Assembly: GCA_009823395.1 (NCBI GenBank) | Contig: CM020514.1 | Coordinates: forward strand, 15,230,966 to 15,294,965 | Length of the DNA: 64,000 nucleotides | Direction: 5' to 3' | DNA from: Thamnaconus septentrionalis | Lineage: Eukaryota > Chordata > Actinopteri > Tetraodontiformes > Monacanthidae | Shown: piece after piece, positions 23,467-36,633 of the stretch | Layout: every line of letters begins with the position of its first letter | Numbering within the stretch: the first letter of the stretch is position 1 | Made by a program: the position numbers and the translations under genes | Notes under the pieces: model-generated | Database searches by the model: none | The model's input: only the letters and a program-made list of their open reading frames with translations | Told to the model about the DNA's origin: nothing

Positions 23467-25256
23467 ATGTCCTTCCCCAGTAGCTCTCCTGCGGCAAACA
23501 CGTTTCTGGTGGACTCTCTCATTAGTGCGTGCAGGACGGACGGCTTTTACTCCAACGGCAACATGTACACGCCGTCCGGCTCAGACGTGGGAACTTACGG
23601 AATGCAAACCTGTGGACTCCTGCCGTCGTTCGGCAAACGAGGCGAGGTCAACCACCACAATATGGGCATGAACGTGCATCCGTACATATCTCAGATAGAT
23701 CACTGGACCGATCCGAGCAGCAGACCCTGCAGGACAGAGTCCTCCGGTCAGATGTCAAACTACACATTCTCACATCAGAGCATAAAGGAGGAGAGTAACT
23801 GCTGTATGTACTCTGATAAGAGGCTGCAGAAAGTGGGCTCGCCGGAAGTCGTCTCGTCTTATTCCAGTATTCCCGAAAGCTGCTCGCTCGACGGTCCAGA
23901 GATCCCGGTTCCGGGCTATTTCAGACTGAGCCAGACGTACGCCAATGGAAAACAACAGGAGGGCTATAGCTGCCAGCAGCCGCCGAGCCCGAACCCGACA
24001 CTGATGCAACTGAGCCGGGTCACCCCGAAACCGCAGCCCTCCTCCTCCTCCTCGTCGGCGTCCTCGAATTTCGCAGATACCGAAAGGAAGAATGACGACT
24101 TGGCGCACGACCCGGAGCCCTCCACCACGCCGATCCCTGCCGAAAGCCAAAGCCCGGACCCGAAGTCCGACTGTGTGGAGCGAATGTGCTCCATAGACGC
24201 CTCGGTGTCCAGCCCCGAGTTGCTGCAGCAGCAGCAGGAGGAGAAAGGTAGGCAGGCTTTTCAATGAATGTTTTTTTTTTTTATCTGGTGGGGCTGCAGT
24301 GAAAAAGCTCCGGCATCATAAAAGCCAAGTATAAAACACAAACAACCCTAAAGTCGTAATGTTTAATGAGAGTCTTTCTCGGGTTGCAGTAATAGGCAAC
24401 AGAGAATGGATTTTATCATGCAGACTGTGTCCATCCGTCCTCTGATATTTCAATTAAGGCGATGAAAAGAGAAGAAGTTAGAGTTTTTATTTGTGTATTT
24501 TTTTTTTTAATTAAACCATTTGCATGTTCCTGATTTAATTAGGGCCTATAGAAACAACGTTGTATCAGGGATAATTTAAACCATTGCAGGGTGTTTTAAA
24601 ATTCATGCTTTTGCAGCTACTTTCCCTTTTTTATGACAGTCATGAGGTATAATTTTGGTTTAAATAAAAAGTTGATCATTTTAAAAACTAATTAAAGGTT
24701 AAGGCATATTGAGCTCCGGAAATTTACATGTTTTAATCTCTCCAGCTATTGTCTGCTCCTGCTGTGCTGCCTGAATCAGTTGGGTTCCATTTTATTCCTT
24801 TTTTTAATGAATAAAGGTGATATGTGCGCGACTAATAATATCTACAATTCTCTTTTTGAGTCAATGCACATTTATAGCCTATTATTTCCCAACGGTGAGA
24901 TCAGAATCAGCAGGCTCTTGTACCCCCTAGTTGTACTAAATGCTTTAACACTGACTCTCTCTGATGTGAATCCTCGTATAGATTCCAAGAGCGAGGCGCC
25001 GACGAGCAACTGGTTAACTGCAAAGAGCGGCAGGAAGAAAAGGTGCCCCTACACAAAGCACCAGACCTTGGAGTTGGAGAAAGAGTTCCTGTTCAACATG
25101 TATCTGACCCGAGAGCGCCGCCTAGAGATCAGCAGGAGCGTCAACCTGACTGACAGGCAGGTCAAGATCTGGTTCCAGAACCGCAGGATGAAGCTGAAGA
25201 AGATGAGCAGGGAAAACCGCATCCGCGAACTGACCTCAACCCTCACCTTTTCGTGA
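23467..25256 (+). CDS. hoxd10a: homeobox protein Hoxd10a
   Basis: Posterior Hox transcription factor (paralog group 10), involved in lumbosacral-level axial, motor-neuron and fin patterning in vertebrates. Exons 23467-24247 and 24982-25256 give 351 residues; donor AAAG|GTAGGC, acceptor GTATAG|AT, phase 1. The start gives the Hox10 N-terminus [19 protein letters not shown]. Later blocks include [20 protein letters not shown] and a serine run near residue 200, with a glutamine run close to the end of exon 1. Exon 2 opens with [20 protein letters not shown], the conserved Hox10 tryptophan motif just before the homeodomain (277-336), which ends [14 protein letters not shown] with the usual short basic tail. 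All parts are intact. Confidence 0.97.
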
Positions 25257-25705
25257 GCTGGCGTGCATTTCCGGTTGGCTGTATTATTATTTTTTATTTG
25301 TTTTTGTCCTCATGATTAGTTTGATGGTGAAGCGGCATCAGACGTTTATCCCTCAATTTCAACGAAACTGTGACTATTATCCATCCTTTTTGTCTCTTTG
25401 TGTGGCGTTTCTGTTTGTTTGTTTTTATGTTCTCACAGGGTAACATATGGTCTTAAATTATTAAAGGGAAGGATTGGTTGTTTTCTCGTACTGCATTGGA
25501 CATTCTTCTGAGTGGCGGTGGTTGGATGTTGGGTTAGTTACTCTGTTTCAGTCATAAAGAAGCACATGTATTGTCGTGTCGTGCAACATTTGTTTGACAG
25601 TGCAGTCCAAGCCATTTGCTGTATAGTGAAATGTTTCTTACGAGCCTCTGAGGTGACAGACGTTCATCTGTACATTTGATTGCATGTGTGTGGCATGTAT
25701 CTTTC

Positions 25706-25711
25706 AATAAA
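25706..25711 (+). terminator. poly(A) signal of hoxd10a
   Basis: AATAAA about 450 bases after the hoxd10a stop. Confidence 0.55.
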
Positions 25712-27226
25712 TTATAAAAAAGCAGAAAGGCTGGGTTTTTTTTCTGTTTTATTTTATCCTGATGAAAGAAATGTCATCCTCCTCAAGGGTTATTTTGCAA
25801 AAACAGACAGTTTTTGTCACGGAAAGAAAATAATACTAATGAAAATGAAAATTCAAATAATTACAGTTTAAGTGGCAAAAATTGTAGTTTTTAAACAATG
25901 ACCCCAAAAGAGAAAAAAAGCTTTCTCAATACAAATACTTTCCACATTTAAACTCGGCAGTTTGCCTTTTGTTGGTAGGTTGCATTGGATTTACGCGCGT
26001 TTCTCTAAAGTTGCTGTCGCCATGTAACAACAAAATTTCGTGTCGAATGAGACTCAAACTACTGAAAAATATCCAGAAATGCTTCGTCGTTCACTGCGGT
26101 TTGATTTCATCCATCTGTATCCGTAAACGGGGAAGCGATTTGGTGATTTTTGCAGTCGTCAAACCAGAAGTGAGCGCGTCTGACGGAATTCAAGCACAAA
26201 TTCACACCCAGGCAGGCAGCATTTTAATTCTTCCTTCCTTCCAAGCGACCGAGGCCTCGGCTACGTTGCCTTTCTTCTCTTCCAGCCTAAAATAACCCTG
26301 AGAATGATGTGATTAAATTACATAATAGTCCATAATATCCAGTCAGTATGACCTAATTGACTCTGTGCATATTTGTATGTTACTTTATTTTCCTGGGCTG
26401 AAGTTCAGAAAACTCAAAGCTGCATAAACGCTAAAAAAAAAAAAAAAAAAAAAGTATGATAAGGTCTAAAAAAAAGAAAAAAAAGAAATCATTTTAAATA
26501 CATAAGAATAAAACAAATTCTGAGATATTTAAATTTGCAGCTCGGGGATCAGCTGACAAGTTGACATTTCTTCCCTGCTCCTTTTTTATTTTATTGACGG
26601 CGTGTATAATCACACGCACCTCATAAAACATTTATTGATACATAAAGATATTATTGCCCTGCTTCTGATGAATACAATCATTTCACAACTGCCGTTTCCG
26701 GCGTTGCCTTTGCGGGTTGGACCGTGGCGGGAAAAATATATTTTACACGTCGAATATTAACAATAGAAGCCCGGCTTTGTGAACGGAAACGGCGGTCTGT
26801 TGTTTTACAACTTGTTATTACATTTATTTTACGAGGAGTCAGTGAGTCTATAAACTCTTTTCTTTTTTTTTTCTTTTTTTTTTTTTACAAGCATTGAGAG
26901 AATCGGGACAATATTGGGAATATTCTCCAATATGAAGACACGGTGGATTCCTTAATGGGTGTGTGTTAGAAGAAGAGGAGGGTTATTCCTTCTTTTTTTG
27001 TGCCTCTTTTGTTGTTACATCTTGCAAAACCAGCGCAACGCGAGAAACAGCTGAGCCGCGCCGACACGGTCGGATCTGATGCTGGGATGCTTTTTGTTAT
27101 CGCTGAAATGAAAAGCTGAATTAAACTTGACGGAAAAAAGGGGGCGAGAGTGCAAAGTGGTGGTGGTGGGGGTGGAGGGGGTGGAGGGAGGAAAGAGAGC
27201 GAGGACCGGATTGATTTACTCGCTGT

Positions 27227-27262
27227 ATTGGTAAATATGACCACGTGATCCATGTAACCAAT
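27227..27262 (+). promoter_or_regulatory. hoxd9a promoter: CCAAT/E-box cluster
   Basis: ATTGG at 27227-27231, 9 bases, E-box CCACGTGA at 27241-27248, then a forward CCAAT at 27258-27262; about 140 bases before the hoxd9a ATG. Confidence 0.55.
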
Positions 27263-27388
27263 CCCAGTAGATGCAGGCCAGCAACACAAAAAAAAAAATA
27301 CTATGATTGTTCATAGCGGGACGCTTTTCCGTATAACAGCGCAGCGAGCCCGTATTATATGAGCAGGAAGAGGTCAAAATAATAAAAG

Positions 27389-28712
27389 ATGTCTACCAGC
27401 GGCGCTCTGGCGAGCTGTTATGCGGACGCGGCGATGGGGCCGGAGTCGGAGGATGGAGTGTACGGAGCTCGCTTCATGCAGCCCCCGCACATGGTGACCC
27501 CCAGGCCGGCAGGTGGCGGCGACGACGCCGACTTCGCCTCCTGCAATTTCGCACCCAAGTCTGCCGTTTTCCCGTCGTCCTGGTCCTCGGTGCACCCGCA
27601 GGGGATCTACCATCCGTACGTGCACCACCATCACCACCACCGTCACCCGCACCACCAGGCTCATCTCCCCGCGTCGGATGGCAGATATGTGGGCGTCCGC
27701 CCCTGGATGGATCCCCTTTCCAACCACCACGTCTCCTTCGCCGGGTTGCACTCCGGCGACCGGCCGTACGGAACCATTAAGGCGGATAAAGCCGGCGGGC
27801 AGTGCGAGCCGCTGGAGGCCGAGGCTCAGCCGCTGCGCACGGCCGACGAGTACGCGTGTGCGGCGTCGGTGGATTGTCCAGAAAAGGCGAGCGGAGAGCG
27901 CAGTGGCAGCGAGCTGTCGAGCCCTGGCGAGCACAAAGAGGGAAAACAACAGCAGCAACAACAACTTGACCCAAGTGAGTATAGAACGAACCGAATAGCC
28001 AGCTTCTGATTTACAGCCACAACAACTGTACGAGCCGAGAGCTGGGCTGTGTAAAACTAGAGGTTTTTTTTTTTTTTTTTTTTAACTAACCTATAAAAGT
28101 GTCTCGTACTAGACCCGTGGATCGGAGAAAGCCGCCATACTGGGACTATTAAAGAGGATCCTAAAGTTTTTAATGTCATGGGGGACACCCCGAGTTGGAA
28201 ACGTTGCTTCGCTTTGATTGTTTTTTTTAGATCGAGTACCTTTAAACACAGCCGTGTTTTATTGTATTTTGACAGAAGAGTTTTGACAGTAAAAACAGGA
28301 AAACACCCCAAACAGGAGTATTTGCGCAAATGTCCATGTAAAAACTATTCGACCGTCTCTTTCTATTCTATTTCATTAACATTAGATACAAATTACCAAA
28401 GTTTAAAAAACAAAACTCAACCATCAACACTGGGTGACAATCTCCCCTTCCCTCCGTTTTGTTGCAGACAACCCGGCGGCGAACTGGATCCACGCCCGCT
28501 CCACCAGAAAGAAGCGGTGCCCTTACACTAAATATCAGACTCTGGAGCTGGAGAAGGAGTTCCTCTTCAACATGTACCTGACCAGGGACAGGCGCTACGA
28601 GGTGGCCCGCATTCTCAGTCTGACCGAGAGACAAGTGAAGATCTGGTTCCAAAACAGGAGGATGAAAATGAAGAAAATGAACCGAGAGCGGAGCGGCAAG
28701 GAGCAGCTATGA
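27389..28712 (+). CDS. hoxd9a: homeobox protein Hoxd9a
   Basis: Hox paralog group 9 transcription factor. Exons 27389-27974 and 28468-28712 give 276 residues; donor CCAA|GTGAGT, acceptor TTGCAG|AC, phase 1. The N-terminus [17 protein letters not shown] and the block [20 protein letters not shown] match the Hox9 activation region. A histidine-rich stretch (six His in a row, then RHPHHQ) follows IYHPYV. Exon 2 begins [20 protein letters not shown], where ANW is the Hox9 PBX-contact motif directly before the homeodomain (208-267); the protein ends [12 protein letters not shown] glutamine-rich tract sits at the exon 1 end. Intact and readily assigned; it is the last gene before the large gap. Confidence 0.97.
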
Positions 28713-29155
28713 GGCGGTCGAGCCGCCACCGCCGCCGCTGCGGCGGCTGCTGCTTTTTTCGCACATCCAGTGTTTGAAACCACGGAAGCCGTCTGAACTG
28801 CTCTAGTTTTTATTTCTTCAAGCCTCGGTCACGCAGTTTTTTTTATACAGACTGCATCATCATTTTTCGTCTTTTCCTCCAATGCCGTGTCGCCGTGCAG
28901 GAATCTGACCTGAAACTCGGATCCATAATTTTTCTCTTTTTAAATCCACGAACTGCCTCTAAATGTTTGAGAAACCGCAGGCCTCACACACTGCCGTGTT
29001 CCAGCTCCCCATACGAATTGTTCGCACACATGGAAAAGTGCCTGCTTGTATAAAGTTTTGTGCTTTGTTAGAATTGTGGAGCTGTACATAAAGTTTTTCT
29101 CTCTCCCAGAGAACAAAGTGGCTGCAGTCTCTGTGCAACACGCGTTAGCAAAACG

Positions 29156-29188
<33 letters not shown>

Positions 29189-29504
29189 AAAACCTTAGTG
29201 CGTATTGGCAGCTGGGATGTTTTTGTGCAAATGTGTTGTGCTCACATTTTATTATTATCTATTACAAATACCATACATTATCTTTGCTTTTCCTTTTAAA
29301 TTTGGCTCAAGATAAAAGCAAACATCACAAAGTCAGTTCTACGGTGATATCACATAGTTGAATTTAACAGTTTGCACACAACACCAACAAAAACAACATC
29401 TTGCGTCGATCCATAATATCAGAATAGCTTATACCTTTCGGGGTGTCTGTTAAACTTCCGGTTTTTATTCCTAAAATAGTATATTCAGGAGCACAAGCAG
29501 GCCC

Positions 29505-29510
29505 AATAAA
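29505..29510 (+). terminator. possible poly(A) signal of hoxd9a
   Basis: AATAAA about 790 bases after the hoxd9a stop. Distance makes this less certain than the other assignments. Confidence 0.35.
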
Positions 29511-29786
29511 GTATTTACGATTGGGCGAGGTGTTGTAACGGATTTCCAATTTATTGTCCAACTTGTATATGATTACTTTAAAGCAGGAAGAAACGCGGCC
29601 CTATAAAGCTATAGAAACGGCTAGACGTCTGGCCTAAATGACTTTATGGCCCCGGCTCAGTAATTACACTTCTCTTTGAAAGCCCACTTTTCTTCGGGCG
29701 TTTGCTGACAAACAGAATGGAGACACTCTTTTTTTCCACGGGGTTAGGGTGTCAGCTGGATGAATTGTTTCAGGAGGAAATCACCC

Positions 29787-29807
29787 CCAATCCTAATGGT
29801 CACGTGT
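29787..29807. promoter_or_regulatory. CCAAT/E-box pair without adjacent gene
   Basis: CCAAT at 29787-29791, 8 bases, E-box TCACGTGT at 29800-29807. It resembles the Hox promoter arrangement but no start codon or gene follows. Confidence 0.35.
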
Positions 29808-29938
29808 AGTTATCAGCTGAACTTCCCAGCAATGGGAACAAAAACTTCACTTTGACTGCTGTGTTTTGCAGCCTCAGCGTCCCAAGAAAGTCATTTTTAT
29901 TTTTACGCGCACCAAAAGGGTTCCTTCATTTGTATTTT

Positions 29939-29941
<3 letters not shown>

Positions 29942-29984
<43 letters not shown>
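29942..29984. repeat. (CT)n microsatellite
   Basis: About 43 bases of CT. Confidence 0.95.
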
Positions 29985-29991
<7 letters not shown>

Positions 29992-30163
29992 TTGCAAAAT
30001 AGAAACTAATAACCTTAAATTTTTAAGCAGAACTTGTCTACATGAACGTTTGAAAAATTTTACATTAGTTTTCTGATAGAAACTGGAGACTCCGGGAGCA
30101 ATAAAACGGTTATTCAGTAAATTTGACTGGGAAAAAGAGTAACAACATGGGGATAGTGTGTGG

Positions 30164-30178
30164 TCGCTAGAGGGCGAT
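30164..30178 (+). promoter_or_regulatory. weak CTCF-like motif
   Basis: TCGCTAGAGGGCGAT keeps the core CTAGAGGGCG of the CTCF motif with about three mismatches outside it. Plus-strand orientation, opposite to the sites near evx2. Confidence 0.35.
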
Positions 30179-31753
30179 ATTGTCCTTTTGGTCTCGGTTT
30201 GCTACGGTTCGTTTACGGCTGGAACATGAAGGCAACACATGGACTTTTAAGCGTACATTGTGCACTGGTGAGTTCACGAACTCGTGGACTTTATATAATC
30301 CAGTATTTTATGGGAAAACGCGGCATATCGTGGTATTATGATCCTCAGTGAGCCTCGGCGAGGTTGCACCATGCTGGATTTTACAGGGCCTACTGCAATT
30401 TCCCCACTTTAATCGACAGCTGTTGTTCTTGTAGTGAAAAACAGAAGGCCGCCGTGCTCATTTTTAGACCATGATTTGTTGTCCTTGTGAAAGAAAAATC
30501 AAACGTTTTTATCTATTTATTTATCTATTTCCCGAAATTACAGAGAAATTTATAGTGTTTTCCAGAAACTACAAAGAAACTAACACTAATAATTAACATT
30601 TGACCTTGTTTATTTTATCAGGTGTGTGAACTGAATTTTGCTTGCTTGTTGAGGTCAGACACCGTTATAATTATTAATTTTTTATCTCTTAAATATTTAA
30701 CAAACGGAACAATAAAAATAAAATGAGCGTCAAGTTTTGTGAACCAACAAACACTCCGACTCTTCATCATGGCATTTTCCTCTGTTCCTTCTGCCTCCAG
30801 TCTGGACACTGAAATAAATACATGTGGCTGACTTAGCAATTGGAAACACTTTGCCTGAAACTCTTGGAAACCCGCAGAAATGCACTGATTCGTATTTGTT
30901 GAAAACTGTTTTCCCCCTTGATACCCCCCTCAGATGATGAATAACACAATGTGTTGCTGCGTGACCCGATCAGTGTAGCTCCAGTCATCGCCCTTTTAGA
31001 AGCTTCAGACTGTGTGGAGGTGGACATTTTTCTCGAACAGTAACAGGCTGCGGGCTGGATGAAAAGTATTGAACCAATTATATGGGAGATGTGGGATTGA
31101 TTATTTAGGTCTTGGAGCGCGGAGCTCCATGTGCAGGCCAACAGTCGGTTGAAGAGGGAGGGGTGGGTGGGAAGGGTGTGCTGTCATGGCTGAAAACTTG
31201 ACCCCCAGATTGACGAAGTTCAGCTTTTTTTTTCTGTTTCTTTTTCAAAACGGCGTGGCGAAATAATTTGTCAGACGGCTGTGGCGCGATCAGACACCGT
31301 CTTTGATTAAAAATCATCATGCAATAAAGACAGTGGGGACTTTCTGTCAGTTTCCACGCAGGGTTAGTGATGGTCATGCGCGCGCCCGCGTGTGTGTGTG
31401 AGTTTTCCTCTCACAAGGTCCTGCAGTTCACTTACATCACACCCGTAGATAATGATTATGATGAAGCTACGCTGCTCTCTCTTTGTCGCACATTGATGGG
31501 CCGAGCCGTTGCTGCGTCATGGTGCGGCGGCCCAACACGAGTCAATGCTGCTGAGGACGCGCCCCTGAACGCCGTTGAAAACGGAAACGGAAAAAATCTA
31601 TTAGCTAAAAGCGTCGCGGGGTAAGAGCGCCGCGCCTCCCAAGAAATGAATTTGTTTTCAAGTGATGCACGCTGTGCAAATTCTTTGGCACCAGATGACA
31701 AAGGCGGAGAGTCGGACTTCAAGTGGAGAACATGAGGTCATTTTATTGCGACG

Positions 31754-31760
<7 letters not shown>

Positions 31761-31837
<77 letters not shown>
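31761..31837. repeat. (AC)n microsatellite
   Basis: About 77 bases of uninterrupted AC, one of the longest in the window. Confidence 0.95.
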
Positions 31838-31839
<2 letters not shown>

Positions 31840-32237
31840 GAAAACTACCTTGAAAGGAAATGTAATTATGAAATGTACGTACAAATGCAGATAAAATGGA
31901 TACAGTAAACCTCAAGTCGCAATACATCATCGTGTTAATAAGTTTGACGGTGTTCAGTGACGCCAAGATTTAGTTGAATCAACATGTAACACATGATCTG
32001 CTATGGCACAACTGGACGATTTGCAAAAGTGTCGCCTGTGGTGCAACGTATTTGACGTATGAGCGGAAAGAGGAAAAACGCAATTTGATGGTGGAAACAT
32101 GGTCAGCAAAAACCAAAACATCATCAGCACATCTCTCGAATAGCGATTCATTTTTCGACATACTTTAGATGTCAAATACGTGGATTGTGTTACATTTCAC
32201 AAACAACAGTCCAATATTTCTAAATATATTATATATA

Positions 32238-32587
32238 CACTACCAGTGAAAAGTTTGGACACCCTCTCATTTCATGGTTTTAATTTCATTATGATGACTA
32301 TTTACATTGTAGATTCTCACTGAAGGCATTGAGACTATGAATGAACACATTTGGAATTATGTAGTAAACAAAAAAGTGAATTAACTGAGACACGTTTTAT
32401 ATTGTAGACTTTTTTTTTATATCCACAATTCTATATTACCCTCCATAAAACAGATTTAATAATTAAAAAATGTTTTTGTGCTACATAGTTCCACACATCT
32501 TGGTAATATATTTGATGTCGTCAGTGTCTACAATGTAGAAAGTAGGAAAGAAACAAAAAAAACATTCCAAACTTTTGACTGGTAGTG
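32238..32587. mobile_element. Tc1/mariner-like MITE, copy B
   Basis: About 350 bp with good terminal inverted repeats, CACTACCAGTGAAAAGTTTG at the left and CCAAACTTTTGACTGGTAGTG at the right, flanked by TA on both sides. Same family as the element at 15984-16279. Non-coding. Confidence 0.85.
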
Positions 32588-33341
32588 TATGTATATTATT
32601 TATAGATATAATGTTCTCTAAAACAAAAAAAAAAAATATATATATATTCAGCTACGAGGACGCAGCACAATGCGCAGCGATTTTCAGATCACGTTTGTTT
32701 TTCAAAGCCAACGAATGAATACAAATCCACTTGTAAAGACATTTTGATAATCAGGACCAGAATTTTAGACTTGTCTTTTTTTTTTTTTTTCGTGAAATAT
32801 TTTTCTTTCTCGGTGTTGGCTTTTCTTCAGCTTCTCTTTATCGACGGAGGTTTTGTACGCGCAAAAAAACACCGCCAGCAAACACACACATCGCCTCTGC
32901 CTGTACCACAACTCCAGCGTTTACAAGCGAAATCTACCGTCCTTCTCTGCTGTCTTGAATCCTGCACAACATAGACGGTTTACTATCTGACAAACCCACA
33001 GACCTAATGACCCTGTTCTGTGTTTTAAAAGCCACACAGGCGACCGTTCTTAACTTGATTTGTGCAATCTTATCTGTAGCAGACCCCATTTGTTGTCACT
33101 AATCAAAGAAAATGGCCACGGGAGCGAGCGGCCCTCGGTCGAAATGCTACCGAGCGTGTTGTGTCTCAAACGTGCGCGTCCGTGCGTGCGTGTGTGTTAG
33201 CGCCCTTAGCAAACGCAAGAGTGGAAAGCCAACCGACAGGTAAATAGTGCCGAAATCTCAGTTTTCTTCCGAAAAGATGGAGAGCTGCTCTCCCACTGGG
33301 TGACTTACAGCAGCGTCATGCAGCCGCTTAATGCCACCCCC

Positions 33342-33368
33342 CACACACACACACACACACACACACAC
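33342..33368. repeat. (CA)n microsatellite
   Basis: Short CA run of about 27 bases. Confidence 0.9.
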
Positions 33369-33704
33369 GGCTATAAAGGCAGAAACCAGAGAGTGAAGTG
33401 AGCCGCAGCCGGACTATAAATCGCGCGGCGGTGCTGCAGATTCTGGCATGCGCGCCACCAGATGAGCGAGAATGAAATTCCTCCTTCGCTGCAGCCACGG
33501 AGGCCCTGCGCATGTTCGAGCTGCACATGTCATATTTAGCCCTCCAATCTTCACGGGGAGAGGGTGAAAGAGAAGGGGGAGGTTTACTATGGGGGCGTAT
33601 ATATCGTATATGTTGAGAATATAGCGGTGTAGACAGAGATTTTGCTACCATTTTTGTGATGTTACCATTTTAGGGTCCTTACAATCTTTTCTTTTTACCC
33701 CCTT

Positions 33705-33980
33705 TATTTATTTGAAAGGGAAAATACACACGAATGAACATCATTATGTGAATAAACATGTAAATGCGTCGGTGTTAGCCAGCCTGATAATTTACATCCG
33801 TAGTCCCTTGGCAGGTAAAAGAGAAGGAGAAATAGTACTAATAGTAGTAATACGCATTCATAAATAGACATAACGTACAGAGTGAGTTCAACAAAGTGTC
33901 GGATGTAAAGTGCCAGTTATTAAAGTACAAATACACAAATTCATATACAGAAAGACAATATAACAGTCCAGCATAAATTC
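33705..33980 (+). repeat. dispersed fish repeat fragment
   Basis: The words TTTATTTGAAAGGGAAAATA, TTAGCCAGCCTGATAATTTA and CCGTAGTCCCTTGGCAGG in this order belong to a common fish interspersed repeat (recalled; class uncertain, probably a LINE/SINE-type tail). The right boundary is approximate. Confidence 0.5.
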
Positions 33981-34549
33981 ATGTTATATTCTGCGGTCTC
34001 ACACAATATATATTTTTTTTTTGTAAAAAAAAAAAAAAAAAAAAAGGTTGCAAAAATCTGAAATGAAATACGACAAATAAAAAAAAAGTGTTGCATTTCA
34101 TTTAGCTACCAAAACAAATTGAGCTACGAAAAGTTATTTTCGTCTTTTAGTAAGAAAAACGGTCACGTGGAGATGTGAGATATCTCGCTGTTTAGTCAAG
34201 TAATGTTTTCAAAAAGGCAACAACTATCAGCCTTTACACGAGGATGTCGAACTTTTATTGCAATATATGTTACATATTTAGGCGATGACATGTCGGTAGG
34301 GTAGGGGAGGCTACATTTGATTCATTTTTGCACTCGCTCATTTAAAGTCAGCCTCAGTGATGGAAAAAGGGGATTCACAAGCAGCATCTGTGCTGTGTCC
34401 AGATGCCGAGCCTGCATGCAGGGGGCTGCTGCTATTCTGCGCCGCGCAGATGCATGGAGAGAATTGCTGCAGTCCAAATTCCCTTTTTTGTGTGCGAGGA
34501 CAATTTACAACTCGGCAATAGAGCTTTTTATGTGCCTCCATCGCCTGTC

Positions 34550-34572
34550 ATTGGATGCCACTGGTCATGTGT
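34550..34572 (+). promoter_or_regulatory. Hox-promoter-like CCAAT/E-box pair without gene
   Basis: ATTGG at 34550-34554, 10 bases, TCATGTGT at 34565-34572, matching the hoxd4a, hoxd9a and hoxd10a promoters. An ATG follows at 34667, 94 bases after the E-box, but its frame stops after 12 residues with no Hox similarity. It lies where a hoxd8 promoter would be expected. Confidence 0.4.
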
Positions 34573-36535
34573 GAGAGGGGGGAAACGTCTTCATGGCTCT
34601 TTTCCTGATTTCCCAGGCCATTTTTTTCCTCTCCCCTTCTCCCCCCCAACCGCACTCCCACTCTACATGGCGTCCAAATCGACACGCCGTTCGGCTTTGC
34701 CTTAAAATTCTATCGACGCTCTGTTTCTTGCGCCATTGCTGCGGGCGCCACCCCTGGATGTCAAGAAGAAGAAGAAGAAGTAGTGGCAGAAGAAGAGTGT
34801 GAGGAGCTTCGTCTGACTCGTCCGCACACCTAGCGGCCACCATCCAGTAATACTAATAATAACAATAGTAAATGCTCTGCGTTGGTAAAGCTCAGAGATT
34901 AAACATGGATTACCGCCTGGCTGGAGGTAAGCTTCCGAACTGTGGAGTGCATGTACGCGTGTGTGCAAGTGTGTGTCCGTGTGTGACGTTTGACAGCCGC
35001 CCCGCTAATGGTAGCCGCGTAAATGAGCAGCAGGATGGGCTGCTGGGTAACTTCACATGTTGCCAAAAGACTGGTTGTTTTTGCGCTTTAGTCAGTGAGC
35101 GGCTGAAAGTCCTGCTGTAGCGTATTATCAGTTAATCATCGACAGCAGCAGCAGCAGCATTAGGATGCATTCACCTGTTGTTATGCAGCCCCTTAGAAAA
35201 ATAATTTCCAATCGTTTACATTGTGAGTTCGATGTTGGGTTCCGCCTAAAATGTTATTTCTCTAATTGTATTCGTAATTTTTTGATGTGATCGTCTAAAA
35301 ATGTAATGAAACTACGTTTAAATGCTAGTGAATGTCGAGCTTCGGCGTTACTATTGGTCGGTATTAAATATTCCACCAGTTCAAGCTGAAAGGTGCACAC
35401 AGCTGCTCAACAATCGGAATTTCGTTTTTATTCTCACATCCATTTATGTTTAACAAATAAGCTCCATTATATCCCTCATTGGTTTCAACCCAGAGTTGCA
35501 TCGGTTCTCCCACCCCTGAACCTTCGCGTTTTGCGTTTTCTGCCTTCTATTATATTCATCTGCGCTGCATTTGAAACAGAACAAATGTGTTTTGCTATGT
35601 ATTGCACACATTGAGAGTCTGGCAGTGGTTCAGTTTTCATAGCTGCCTTCAGCTGCCTGGAGATGGGGCCAAGTGAACAAAGACAGTATTTCACTGGGGC
35701 CTGACAGGCAGCTGCGAAAGTATTTACAGCCTGACTGCAATGCGGCAAAATGGACCCTGCAAGAGACGCACATGCAGCCAGAGGCCTGCGCACTGAGAGA
35801 GCACTCACTCGGTGTTGTCTCATCTTGTACATAGTTTACACAATGTCTTTCTTTAAAAATAAATAAATAGATAAATAAAAAGAAAAGAACGAAAGATGAA
35901 AGAAAAATGATAGGAATGTTGAACGATGTGTGCCGGCACATTTTAACGCAGCTGTCGCCTTGAGTAGATGGTGGTTTTGCTTTTCTCACCAGCTCAGTCT
36001 GAAGCCCTTTGGGTTCGAGAGAGATATTGGTTGAGATTCCTTCCACTCTTCCTCCCTGTTTCGTTTTGTCAGTAGACAAAACTTGCAGGGGGAAATCGTT
36101 GGAAGAAAAACAAAAACTTGAAAAATTATTTTGTTTGCGTTTTTAAATCAGTTGCGTTTTGGGATTAATTTAGCTTTTAATTTTACATTTCAATTTTGTT
36201 AAAGTTGGCCCCTTTCCCGAATGTAAAATTCATGGATGATAATTTAGCATGATTATGGACTATTTAAATGGGTGTTTTGTTTAGCTTTAATAACTCAATT
36301 TAACCAAATACTGCATTTAAGTACATTCATTTAGGCGGAAAACATTTCTCCTTTTAGTTTGTGATGTATTACAATTTCATTTTTAGAAAACTTCCGCTCT
36401 CCTCCGTATCATCCATCCATTTATATCAAGATATTGTTTTTCTTTGAAGAAAAAACAAACAAACTCAGAATGAGTTTCAATCTTGTGTCTGTACTGACAC
36501 TTTTTGCAGAGGAGAGGTGAAGGAGCCCAACAGTG

Positions 36536-36550
36536 CCAGCAGAAGGCGCT
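36536..36550 (+). promoter_or_regulatory. CTCF-like motif
   Basis: CCAGCAGAAGGCGCT matches CCASYAGRKGGCRSY at all but one position, on the plus strand. About 100 bases upstream of the CCAAT/E-box pair at 36634. Confidence 0.5.
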
Positions 36551-36633
36551 GTTGCCCAACACTCCCCGTCTCTCCGCATTTCCTCTCCGGTTCAGCTCAG
36601 CACTCTCTCCCTGCCTGGTGCAAGTGCTCAGCG

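Larger units (their letters stand above)
25257..27388. other. hoxd10a-hoxd9a intergenic region
   Basis: The hoxd10a 3' UTR to about 25730, then non-coding DNA with an A-rich tract near 26430-26500 and a T-rich tract near 26865-26890, ending in the hoxd9a promoter. The open frame 25969-26295 carries no known domain. Confidence 0.6.

Noticed and set aside
33457..33472. CCACCAGATGAGC as a CTCF site
   Set aside because: The invariant GGC of the core is replaced by AGC with a shifted base, so the core is broken.
34667..34705. hoxd8 start codon after the E-box at 34565
   Set aside because: The frame has only 12 residues and shows no similarity to the Hox8 N-terminus MSSYFVNPLF.
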